Below, piece after piece: positions 18,439-27,260 of a stretch of DNA of 64,000 bases. The notes beneath the pieces are model-generated. The model searched no databases and was not told where the DNA came from. It saw only the letters and a list, made by a program, of their open reading frames with translations. Made by a program: the position numbers and the translations under genes. Position 1 is the first letter of the stretch, and each line of letters begins with the position of its first letter. The stretch is from Chondrus crispus (lineage: Eukaryota; Rhodophyta; Florideophyceae; Gigartinales; Gigartinaceae). Where the stretch lies: NCBI RefSeq assembly GCF_000350225.1, contig NW_005179155.1, forward strand, positions 1 to 64,000. The letters are read 5' to 3'.

Positions 18439-21135
18439 TCAGCGCTCCGTCCCGTCGGGGAACGCGAGCGGCTCGGAAGCCCGCCCGCTCGAGGGGCAGT
18501 AGCTAGGGTGCGACGGTACACCCGCCTCCGTCTCGTGAAGCGGTGGAAGGGCGACTACGCCATGCGTTGTCCACCCGCGAGCTGGGTTGACCGAAGTCGC
18601 GGGTTCGTCGGCCATCGAAGAGCCGAGCTCGCGACTCTGGTAAGGGTCTCGAAGACCCTGGCGTGGCACAGGGCCAGGAAGGCTCACGGCCGACGGGGCG
18701 ACACGTTCGGCCCTGAGGGCGTCCCGCTCGCCGCGGTATCTATCGCAATCGGCCGCCGCGCGCCGGAGACCACTCGCCTGTAGGGAGGACGACTCTCGAA
18801 GAACCTTCAGCTCATCCTGAGAGCCGCGGAGCTGCTCCGCGAGGGAGTCACGCTCTGCGGCAAACGCCTGTCGTTCCGCCCCGAGACGGCGCGCTTCGCT
18901 GCTACGTTCTACATACCAGCTCGTGAGGGTACGGAGTAATCCCTCTACAGTCCATGCCCCATCGACCAGACTCCCCAGGGCGCGAGACAACCTGGGGATT
19001 GCGGTGAGCTCGTCCCGAGCTAGGTCAAGGGTCAACGCGGTGTTCCGTTGGGCACCGAGGCAACCGACGGAGCCAAGAGAAGGCAGAGGGGGCAACGAGA
19101 ACCCCGACGCAGTATCGTGACCCGCCTCGGGAAGCACCGACGGCAAGCTCACCCTGGCCAACGCGATTGCGGGAAGCTCGCCGTCCAGGTCACGATACCG
19201 CTTCCGACGCGCCTTGCGCGCCGTAGACCCGACGCCTCCCTTGCTTCGGGACGGGCCCGCGGTGGGGACGCTTGGACGGGCCACGAAGGAGTCGCTCCGA
19301 TGGTCATACGCGAGAAAGAGGCTCCGAGTCCCTGTCGTGTAGTCCGTCCAAGGACGACGATTACGTTCGGGCACCGCACCGGCGCGGTGCATCAGGTCTA
19401 GTACAGAGGAGTACGACCAGGCCACACACGGTGAGCCACGCTCGAGAGGATGCATGGCAACGTCCGGAAGGGATAGCGCCACTCGCCCAAGGAAGGAGAG
19501 TACCCCCACGGGTTGCATGAAAGCACGCCCGTGGAGAGAGACCTCATTCATGAAGGCGTCACCGAGACACCACGCCCATTCTCGCTCTACGTTGTACGTG
19601 AGGTAATCGACAACCGGGTGCTTCGGGTCACCGCAGGCGAAGCCGAAGTGCTTCAAGGCGTAGGGGAGTAACGGGTGAACTCCCAACGAGGGGAGCGACT
19701 CCCCTACGACCGGCGCAAGCTCAGGGAAATCGTTTCTCGACAAGCCCGGGGAGAACGAGGCGGACGGGAACACGCGCCCGTCCTCTTCCCCGCGGTGCCG
19801 GTAAGTCGCCCAATCGTTGGGCGCCAGGGCAATGTGGTGAATCCGCATGAGGGAACATGCGGACTTCTGGAGGGCCGCTCGCGCCTTAGAGCAAGTGCGC
19901 GGACGGGGGCCGACGTAGAGCCCGGTGACCTCCGGGAGAATGAAGCCAGGGGGACCACGGGGGCCCCGGTGGAAGAGGTACGCCGACATCTGGTCGACAT
20001 ACTCGACCTCTTCCAGGCAAAAAGCGAAAGTCTTATCACTAGGAATCTCGTCGGGTAGTTGGTAAGGAGCGCCACCGCCCTCGGCGAGGAGGCGACCCAG
20101 CGCCAAGGAGGCCTCTTCGGTCAGCCCTCCTTCGTATATGGACCGAATTCGTAGAAGGTCAGGACGTAGGGACTCCCTTGACAGCAGCTCGCCCACTGTG
20201 ACGCTCGCCCGCGCATGGCGTCGCCACGCGTATGTCAAGCGGCCGAGCGGTAGCGGGATTGACCGCTCCAAGGGCACCCCCAGCCACCTCGTGGAGGTGT
20301 TGGATGCCTCCCTCTCTCCGCCCTCGTCGAGGCGGGGGGCAGCGCGCGGCGCACTGGGATGCCGGCAGCTGCCAAAGGCCCCATGCGAGCCCTCCCCGGG
20401 GTAGTACGGGCCACCGCGGGGCCCCGTCACGAGGTCTCCACCGGAGAGGCCGACCGTGTCGTCAACACGCTCAGGTCGAAGCGGCACCGAGGCCCCAGTC
20501 ACCGGACGAGCATCTGGCGGCGGGATGATGGAAGGCGGGGGGCATAACTCGTCGGACACGGTAGAGGCGCGACCCCCCCGGGACTTCCGGAAAGGACGCG
20601 GAGGCCACCATGGCGGGGGAGCCGACGAATCGGCACCGGCGGAAGGTAGCCCGGATGCACCTCCCTCCTCGACGGAGGTGGGGTCCTCAGTGGTCAAGGG
20701 GCAGACAACCGGCGTGTCCGATCCACTGCCAGGCGGGGGCAGAGGGAGCGAGGGACCGCCCCGAGAAGGGATGAGGGACGACGTAGGGAGACACGGGACG
20801 CGCGAACCGAGTACGCGACTGACAGAGTTGACGAGCCCGTGAGGAAGGACTGGAGAGGGAGCCGACCGAGCTGAGGCCGGATGAACGAGGACGGACTCCC
20901 GCGACGGGGGTAGTAGGGTGATGTCGAGAACCAGCCCGGAGGGCACGCGCAGGATCGCGCGCCGGAAAGGGGGCAGGGGTGACGGAGTGACGACGAATTC
21001 GTCGTCCCCAGAAGCGGAGGAGGAATGACCTGCGCGCGCGTAGGGAGGTGCGAGACGGAGCACGGAGGATAGCGAGCGGGGAGCAGAGTCGACAGGGAGA
21101 GCGGAATCGACCGTATAGACGGCGTGGCCGGACAT
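18439..21135 (-). CDS. Element A antisense ORF, 898 codons, unknown function
   Basis: This frame lies opposite to gag-pol and starts 60 bp inside the 3' LTR with MSGHAVYTVDS. The first 250 or so residues are Pro/Ser/Gly-rich and probably disordered. Residues about 280-620 look globular and helix-rich (LEEVEYVDQMSAYLFHRG, VVDYLTYNVEREWAWCLGD). A strong coiled coil lies near 750-850 (LGAERQAFAAERDSLAEQL). No enzyme signature is recognised. Antisense ORFs between pol and 3' LTR are known in some large plant Ty3 elements (for example Grande and RIRE2 types), but their role is unclear. The opposite strand has no comparable frame. It might be transcribed from an antisense promoter in the 3' LTR. 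Confidence 0.7.
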   Translation of the reverse strand: MSGHAVYTVDSALPVDSAPRSLSSVLRLAPPYARAGHSSSASGDDEFVVTPSPLPPFRRAILRVPSGLVLDITLLPPSRESVLVHPASARSAPSPVLPHGLVNSVSRVLGSRVPCLPTSSLIPSRGGPSLPLPPPGSGSDTPVVCPLTTEDPTSVEEGGASGLPSAGADSSAPPPWWPPRPFRKSRGGRASTVSDELCPPPSIIPPPDARPVTGASVPLRPERVDDTVGLSGGDLVTGPRGGPYYPGEGSHGAFGSCRHPSAPRAAPRLDEGGEREASNTSTRWLGVPLERSIPLPLGRLTYAWRRHARASVTVGELLSRESLRPDLLRIRSIYEGGLTEEASLALGRLLAEGGGAPYQLPDEIPSDKTFAFCLEEVEYVDQMSAYLFHRGPRGPPGFILPEVTGLYVGPRPRTCSKARAALQKSACSLMRIHHIALAPNDWATYRHRGEEDGRVFPSASFSPGLSRNDFPELAPVVGESLPSLGVHPLLPYALKHFGFACGDPKHPVVDYLTYNVEREWAWCLGDAFMNEVSLHGRAFMQPVGVLSFLGRVALSLPDVAMHPLERGSPCVAWSYSSVLDLMHRAGAVPERNRRPWTDYTTGTRSLFLAYDHRSDSFVARPSVPTAGPSRSKGGVGSTARKARRKRYRDLDGELPAIALARVSLPSVLPEAGHDTASGFSLPPLPSLGSVGCLGAQRNTALTLDLARDELTAIPRLSRALGSLVDGAWTVEGLLRTLTSWYVERSSEARRLGAERQAFAAERDSLAEQLRGSQDELKVLRESSSLQASGLRRAAADCDRYRGERDALRAERVAPSAVSLPGPVPRQGLRDPYQSRELGSSMADEPATSVNPARGWTTHGVVALPPLHETEAGVPSHPSYCPSSGRASEPLAFPDGTER

Positions 21136-21157
21136 GTTGTCCCCTCTCTACAAGCAC

Positions 21158-21193
21158 CCGTGGACGCGGACGTCCCCGCTTAATGGGGGGGCC
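21158..21193 (+). repeat. Hairpin plus polypurine tract before 3' LTR (copy 2)
   Basis: GTGGACGCGGACGTCC followed by TTAATGGGGGGG lies just before the LTR start at 21195. It is the expected plus-strand primer site. Element E has a near relative at about 41334-41369. It repeats the module at 16291-16326. Confidence 0.75.
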
Positions 21194-21194
21194 G

Positions 21195-21851
21195 TGTAGT
21201 ATAACCCCCCCCCCCGGGGTTTTAATTTAGATTAGATCAACTCAGAATCGGATCGGTTACTGTAGGGCTCGATGCTCTACAGTCCCACCACGTCTACCCC
21301 CGAGTACAGGGGGCGCACGTGTACACGTGTACGCGCGGGACCGAAGAGCGCGCGCACACGTGTACTGTCAGCCCCGATGGCTGACAGTATTACAGTGTCG
21401 ACCGACCGCTACAGTACATCGGTACTGTACTATTATGATAGGTTATTATGTACATTAAATATGGAGCGGACCGGCGGCGGTGGAGGAGGACAAGCACGGA
21501 CTTGTCACCCACCGACCGTCAAGGTTCGACTTCCCGCTTATTCTAAGGTAGCGCTCGCTAACTACCTTAGAGCGGCACCGAGCGCGGGTTGAGGACGCGC
21601 GCCGTACGCCCACGAGTCGGCTCCGCCTCCGCCCGTCGGTACTGGATCGTTACCCAGTACCGCGCCGGGGCGTCGAGGCGTCGAACCGCTCGCGCGTACC
21701 GGCGTCCTCCCCGTTCCAGCTCTACCACGCTACCCGGGCCCGCTGCCCGGTGCCGTTAGCTGGTGTCCTGCTTCACCCCCGTCTTCCCGATCGGACGGGG
21801 TCTCGGTCGAACTGTGCATACACCCCTATCGCTGGGGGTGTTTATGCTACA
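21195..21851 (+). repeat. Element A 3' LTR
   Basis: Starts TGTAGTATAACC and ends GTTTATGCTACA. It is almost identical to the 5' LTR, apart from the length of the C run near the start and a few single-base differences. It is followed by GTAAC, the target duplication within the LTR of element C. Confidence 0.92.
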
Positions 21852-21856
21852 GTAAC

Positions 21857-22512
21857 CGTGTAGCAACGCTACTACCGACGTGTTGCCCGATGCCTAAAAA
21901 CACCCTCACCAGCGCGATCGCAATCGCGGTAGGTGGTACCAACTCTGTCTTATACAGTAAGACCTTCCACGGAGGCGTCGTTGCAACAGCCTTCCGACGG
22001 AACTTGAAACAGTAGCAGCGCTACACAACGTGTTGCCCGATGGCTAAAACACCTACACCGGATCGGTCGCAACCAACTCCAGTGGAACCAACACAATTAA
22101 GGGAAATATAGAGATAGAGGTATAAAAGAATAGGGAAATAAAGGAAAAATAAAAGGGAACCCCCGAGCGCAAAAAATAACGTAATCTGTGGTAAAAGGGA
22201 GAGTCTTGGGAAAGACGGACTTCGACCAAGGCGATATTCAACTCTGGCAACTCGGGTTACCTTTACTGACTTGGTGGTTGGAGGGTTAAGGTATATATCG
22301 CCCCGCCGGAGTCACTACAGTAGCTCGCGGCGCTAGATCCTAGATCTAATCTAGTGTCAGCAAAATTAATGCCAACTAAATAACTAAATAAAATATTTAA
22401 AAATTAAAACTGTGCAATTATTCACACGTGTGTCCCCCAACCCGGACTACTTTTCATATCCAAATATTTTCCTTTCTTTTCACCCCTCTTTTCAGGTGCG
22501 TATTGCACTACA
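21857..22512 (-). repeat. Element C 3' LTR, second part
   Basis: This continues the LTR begun at 7915 and ends GCGTATTGCACTACA at 22512. It includes the TATA-like core at 22291-22300 (minus-strand promoter) and an AT-rich stretch near 22370-22410. It matches 40433-41088 closely. Confidence 0.88.
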
Positions 22513-22524
22513 TATCCCCCTTCT
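22513..22524 (-). promoter_or_regulatory. Polypurine tract of element C
   Basis: Read on the minus strand this is AGAAGGGGGATA, directly before the 3' LTR. It is the expected plus-strand primer position for a Ty3 element on this strand. Confidence 0.65.
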
Positions 22525-22618
22525 GAGCGTCCTTGCACATCGGCTACACTCCTTGATCTCCAACTCCTTCTTCTCTTCTCGACCCCCTACTTTTCCATTC
22601 CTGACCGACGGTCTCCGC

Positions 22619-24001
22619 ATGAGCAAGGACAAGACGAATCCCACGTGTCCTCCACCTCCTGAGCTCGCCGGCGAAAATACTGCCCGTCGACGCATCGGTG
22701 TCGGCTTCGCGAACAAGTCTCGCGCTTCCGTCGACCTCCTTCCTATACCCCGACGTCCCCCTGATTCGGACGTCTCCGACCCGGCCTCTCATCCAGTTTA
22801 TCATCCCTCTGGGGTAGCCCGTCACTACCCCTCGCTCGAAGAGCTACAGGACAAAATCATGCACGAACATCCTTCCTTATTTGCCTCGGCCCAGTGGTTC
22901 TCCTCCGTAGGTATTCGCGACGTTTCCAAAATCGAACACCAATTCGCCGACGACGCGGGCATGCTTCCCGGTAATCTCCCTGTGCTTGCCATCCGCTCCT
23001 TTGACTGGCGAGCCCGTATAGCAGTTCCGACTTCCATCCTACGTCATCCTCCCCCACGGGGCCGTCCCACTCTCTCCCTGCGATTCATGGAGGCCGTATT
23101 CGCTCGGCTTGCCATCCCCATTTCCGACACCCTCATACCCTCGTCATACGGTTGCGACACTTGGCGTTGTCGTACAGAGGGCGAACGCCTCTACTTGGAC
23201 AATCTCATTGATATCACCTTTGGTGACCCTGCCGCCGAGGCGGATCGCCTGTGGCGAAACCGACGTACTGTCACATCCGATGCCATGTTCTGGACCGAAC
23301 CCATTCTCCCTTCGAATTTCCGTCATTTAAAACGCGGGGGTATTTTCTTCTTTCAGAACAAAGTGCGTTTTGAACGGCGTATTCGGTCTGATACGGGGTA
23401 CTTCATCGGCTACCAAATGGTAGAGGCGCGCGAGATTTCCCGTCAGCAGTATGCAAGTCGTTACCAGCGCATCCCCTCATGGTGGAGCCAGTACGAGGTG
23501 AGTCAAGGCTTTTGGGCTGAAATGGGACCCATACTCACGTACTATGGCAGTTACCTGCGGGATCCGCAACACGGGTTATGGGTGGTCCTCCTCACAGAGT
23601 GGTGCATCAAAGTAGCTGCGACCCTCTTGTGGGAGACCTACGATTGCTGGCGCCTGTGGCACCTCCCCGCGAAGCTGATGGCACAAATGCGTCTATTGGA
23701 CTTCTCTGTCCCTCTGGGTGGCTCTGATTTCAATCGCGAAATACGCTCCCTCCTTGATACGATCGGGGGCGTGGATTGGGACTGTGTCCCTCCGCAAAAC
23801 TCCTCTCGATCTTTCAATCGCCAACGTCCCTCTTTCTCCCCTGGTCGAAACCACCCAGCCGCGGGCGACTTCGCGTGGTTCAACCCCTGGTCATCGACCC
23901 TCTGCTCAGCGTGGGAAGCTCAAACGAGCCGTCGATTCGGAAACCAAACACCGGTTCCCGACGTTACCCCCATCGTCACATCTGACCCCCGGGAGCCCTA
24001 G
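22619..24001 (+). CDS. Element C antisense ORF, about 460 codons, unknown function
   Basis: On the strand opposite to C's gag-pol, the first in-frame ATG is at 22619, about 107 bp inside the 3' LTR. It gives a protein starting MSKDKTNPTC. The frame stays open upstream into the LTR as far as 22412, but without an ATG. The N-terminus is Pro-rich. From about residue 70 the protein is globular and Trp-rich (WWSQYEVSQGFWAEMG, WCIKVAATLLWETYDCW), and the tail is Ser/Pro-rich. No known domain is seen. It occupies the same position and orientation as the antisense ORF of element A, but I see no obvious sequence match between the two. It could be read from an antisense promoter in the LTR. Confidence 0.65.
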   Translation: MSKDKTNPTCPPPPELAGENTARRRIGVGFANKSRASVDLLPIPRRPPDSDVSDPASHPVYHPSGVARHYPSLEELQDKIMHEHPSLFASAQWFSSVGIRDVSKIEHQFADDAGMLPGNLPVLAIRSFDWRARIAVPTSILRHPPPRGRPTLSLRFMEAVFARLAIPISDTLIPSSYGCDTWRCRTEGERLYLDNLIDITFGDPAAEADRLWRNRRTVTSDAMFWTEPILPSNFRHLKRGGIFFFQNKVRFERRIRSDTGYFIGYQMVEAREISRQQYASRYQRIPSWWSQYEVSQGFWAEMGPILTYYGSYLRDPQHGLWVVLLTEWCIKVAATLLWETYDCWRLWHLPAKLMAQMRLLDFSVPLGGSDFNREIRSLLDTIGGVDWDCVPPQNSSRSFNRQRPSFSPGRNHPAAGDFAWFNPWSSTLCSAWEAQTSRRFGNQTPVPDVTPIVTSDPREP

Positions 24002-24559
24002 CAACCGTACTGTAGGCGTTCGTAGGCTACCCGCAGGGCGATCGGAGGACTAGGGGTGCAATCGTAGTATTTACGTAGTGTATATGTAGCAGTAGGTACA
24101 GCAGGGCGAAACTCTGGGTCAACCGTGCAGTGCTGTCGTATCACATGCGGAGTGCCACCGGAGTAGCATCACCGCGCCGTAGTTCGTGCGGAGTGCCATC
24201 GGAGTGGCATTCCCTCATCTCTTCATAGCTCGTCGAAATTCGCAAGTCGGGTGCCGTTATGCACAATTTCCAAGAGTCCCACCCGCCGGTCGACCCCGAT
24301 CCGAAGAGCGCCGTCAGCTGGATGGCCGTCAGTTAATATTACTTCGCGTGCGACAAGACCGAGGTCGCGGGCCGGTTTCTGCCCAAGGTTACCACGCTGG
24401 ACGCAGGCTTGGCTCCCGCGTTTGTCGCCGTGAAACACGCGTTCGACCTCGGCCTCGATGTTTGACTAAGCCGCGACGCACCAGTGTGCGCCGCACGCTC
24501 GCGATCCTCGTCGTCGGCGGCCTGCTTTACTCCAGCGTCCTTTCCCCCCGCGGCTCACC
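24002..24559. other. Element C 3' region, possible host-derived fragments
   Basis: The stretch carries repeated words such as CGGAGTGCCA-CGGAGT-GCAT near 24148-24212. On the minus strand at about 24223-24438 a segment containing VAREVILTDGHPADGAL faintly recalls class-I methyltransferase loops, but the match is too weak to call. Nothing else is recognised. Confidence 0.3.
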
Positions 24560-25858
24560 ATGCTACACCCTTCGCCCCCCAAACTCACCGCCGCCTTATC
24601 CCCTACCGTCCACCATCGGGCCATGATCCTCCCCACGCGCGTGGTCACCCGCCGTCCAAACACCATCCTGGTCGCCCTCACGCACGGAGACTCCGGCAAC
24701 CAGCTCTAATCCCTTCTCGAGGCCCTCGTTCTCGCGCGCCACGCTCACCCCGACCTCCTCCTCCCCTCCTTCCTTAGCCGAGAGTTTAGCAAAACTACCA
24801 CGGAGCGCGTCCTCGAGAAACACGGCGTCAAGTACTGGCGCCTCCGTCGCATGCGGGCCGCCGTCGCCCTGTATACCCTCATCCTGTCCCACTTGCCGCA
24901 TGTGTGGACCAGCAGCTTCTATTACGTCTACATCTTCACGCGCGCGAAGGCGCCCGACAAAGTCTCCCCCGCCAAGTTGTCGTCCAGGACGAAGCAGGTG
25001 CTGCAGTTTTGTTGTACCCGCACGACGACGTCGCCCCGAAAAACCAGGAGGACTGCGCCAAACGCGTGTTTGCAATCACCGCAGTGGAGAGGCCTCCATG
25101 CAGATGTTGCACCCCCCCGGTATGAGCTTGGTGAATGAGCTCGTCACGCTTCGCGACCGGCAAACGCTGCCGGCTGCGGAAGAAACATGTCGCGTCCGGC
25201 GTGCGTGCTAGTCGACGGACACACGTTTCTGCACAGGGGGCGGGTGGGGCATGAATACTTGTACTCTTTCATGCGCTATGTAGAGCCCGTGACTAGGATT
25301 GCGAACATGGCAGCCAGCTGGAACGTCAAGGAGCTTACCGTGCTCCACCTACGCTATGACGAGAGGGCGTGTATGCCCAGGCCAGGGATGGAGGGCAAAG
25401 TTTGCATTAGGTTGCTCATAGCTATCAACGAGCCGGACACTGTGTAATGGGCGCCAATGCGGAACTTAGTGGACAAGGTTTCCAAGCTGATGGCGGCGGA
25501 GCAGACGCCGGCGCTGTTTTTTGCCGCATCGCCGTACGTGCCAGAGGAGACGGTGACGCAGCTCCGCGAAGCATTCGGAAAGCGGGTGCGTCTGGCGCCG
25601 CTCTTGAAACATTCGCTCCTGCATAATGATCAGAACTTTGTAGAGCACGAGCTCGCCGTGAAATGTGGTTGCTTCATTGGCAAGTTTTCGTCGACATGGT
25701 CCGGGACCGTTTACTACAAGCACAGGACGCTCGGGTTAAAGACGCATTGGATTGGCGTGCTGTTGGAGAAGAGCAAGACACTGGGCTACTATGCGGAAGA
25801 GGAGCGCATTCCGCAGCCAGAGGAATTGGAGGCAATGTTTGCGGTAGCAGGTAAATAG
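24560..25858 (+). pseudogene. O-fucosyltransferase-like gene, broken, inside element C
   Basis: Three consecutive plus-strand stretches match the conserved blocks of the GDP-fucose O-fucosyltransferase family (PF10250 type). The first, around 24640-24840, has ILVALTHGDSGNQL then LLEALVLARHAHPDLLLPSFL, the nucleotide-sugar GGxGNQ-like entry. The second, 25187-25447, has MRYVEPVTRIANMAASWNV and LTVLHLRYDERAC (the HLR-x-E/D block). The third, 25457-25858, has PALFFAASPYVPEETV and VEHELAVKCGCFIGKFSS, the C-terminal block. A stop codon (24707-24709) and frame changes between stretches make it a pseudogene, unless short introns explain some of them. Such enzymes act on secretory-pathway glycans. 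The position inside an LTR element suggests a captured host sequence. Confidence 0.6.
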
Positions 25859-25860
25859 CT

Positions 25861-26940
25861 GTCGCAGTGACGCGGCCTCGCAGTGGTATGTTTAAAGATG
25901 GTAGTCCTGGACCAGTTGCGGTGATGCTTGCCGTCTGATAGAGGTCTCGAAACAGAGAGAGAACAGCTGCAGAAGTAGAGTAGGGCTTGACTAACAATAT
26001 GAGTGGGGTCTTTCCTGCCCTTTTTTCTTAGATAGATACGGCTCCTTCAGACATGATTCCGTTGCTTCCCCATGAACCACTCAGGGGAGTTTGTCGTGGA
26101 GGGAAACCGCCAAATGTGGATGCCTCCAAGTTGCCGCTCGGTTTTTTGCGGAAAGTTTGGGACGGTTTGTTGCCAGAAAGCCACGCAAGCGCCCACACAC
26201 GCGCCGTCTCCCGTGTGATGCACACCTGTTCCCCTACAAGAGCACGCATTGGCAAAAAACAAAACAAAATCTAGAATAAATAAAACTCTCCAAAAAACTC
26301 TGCAAGCTCTCCCCCGTCCCACCCCCACCTCGTCCTCACCCCGCCCTCACGACTTTTCGTCGAAGCCCTCTCCCTTCGACTCGTCTCTCCGTTCTCCTTC
26401 CCCCATCTCTTCTTCTGCCCCTCTCGTGGAAAAATACGCCTTCCCCCCTTCTGCACCTTCAATCGTTCCCATTTCTCCACTATCTTCCTCTCGCAATCTA
26501 ACCTTCTTGGCCCCTCCGATCTCGCCACTCACGTTTCGTTAACTACCTGCCCATCGCCCCGTACGTTCCAGCCGCCTGCCCCCATCCTCATTGCACGCAA
26601 CGCATTTTCGCTTCGTCTTCCTACGCTTACCTTCCCACTCCATCTCTATTCCACTACCCTAACGCACATGTTTCTTCCACAAACGAGCAATTCCACACGA
26701 CTTCTATCCTTCCCTCCTCCGCTTACGTCTCACCACTCGAGTTACTTTTCCGGCTTGCGCGGCGCGGCGTGTAACAAGCACACCCTGCAAACCTCCCTTT
26801 TGCGCCCATGTATTCGCCTACACCGGCTATCCAAGCTTGATCCCTCCGCCACTGCAAACACAATCAACCCTTAATACCGCGCTCTCTATCTTGCCTTCCG
26901 CAGCGCGTTTCGTCTAACTCTATTGTTGCCCTCGCTACAT
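25861..26940. other. No gene recognised (C-rich tail)
   Basis: After the fucosyltransferase-like stretch the sequence becomes C/T-rich on the plus strand (26280-26900) with many CTTCC and CCCTC words. Open frames here look compositional. An AATAAA-like word occurs at about 26275. Confidence 0.45.
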
Positions 26941-26962
26941 GCATCGTGTCGGACTACAAATA

Positions 26963-27004
26963 CCCCTGCAGCATCTCCAGGTCCCCCTGGAGATGCTGCG
27001 GGGG
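26963..27004. repeat. Strong hairpin
   Basis: CCCC-GCAGCATCTCCAGG and CCTGGAGATGCTGC-GGGG form a stem of about 18 pairs with a single mismatch around a 4-base loop. It is one of the most perfect inverted repeats in the window and is not at an element end. Confidence 0.75.
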
Positions 27005-27069
27005 TTATTTCCCTACCCAAGCCGATGCCACCCATGCGTCGCACATGAACAGCGCGAAAGAGGCCGTCT

Positions 27070-27260
27070 CGTTTCGGATCGGCGTCTTTCCAAAGCGCTG
27101 TATATGATCGCGAACGCGCCCTGGACACCTTTGAACATGTCCTCAACGTCAACCCCACCGACATTGGCGCCATGACACCGGCGGGCGCCGTCCTCGCGAA
27201 GAAGGAATGCTACCCGCAAGCTCCTCAAGCACCAAGCCCCGGGCGATCTAGACACTATGG
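27070..27260 (+). pseudogene. Possible TPR-like fragment
   Basis: One plus-strand frame reads YDRERALDTFEHVLNVNP followed by TDIGAM and AVLAKKE, which fits the spacing of a tetratricopeptide repeat helix pair. Only about one and a half repeats can be seen and the flanking frame is closed. It may be another captured host gene piece within element C, but chance resemblance is quite possible. Confidence 0.25.

Larger units (their letters stand above)
8297..21851 (+). mobile_element. Element A: young Ty3 chromovirus, looks nearly whole
   Basis: A 13,555-bp element has 654- and 657-bp LTRs that begin TGTAGTATAAC and end GTTTATGCTACA. The LTRs differ by only a handful of bases plus a C-run length change, so the insertion is recent. 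The order is primer site, gag with zinc knuckle, basic linker, protease, reverse transcriptase/RNase H, integrase with chromodomain, a 2.1-kb spacer, an 898-codon antisense ORF, polypurine tract and LTR. It inserted into the 3' LTR of element C with a 5-bp target duplication. Coding parts occupy several frames, and I do not judge which frame changes are natural. At most a few breaks are seen. Confidence 0.9.
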
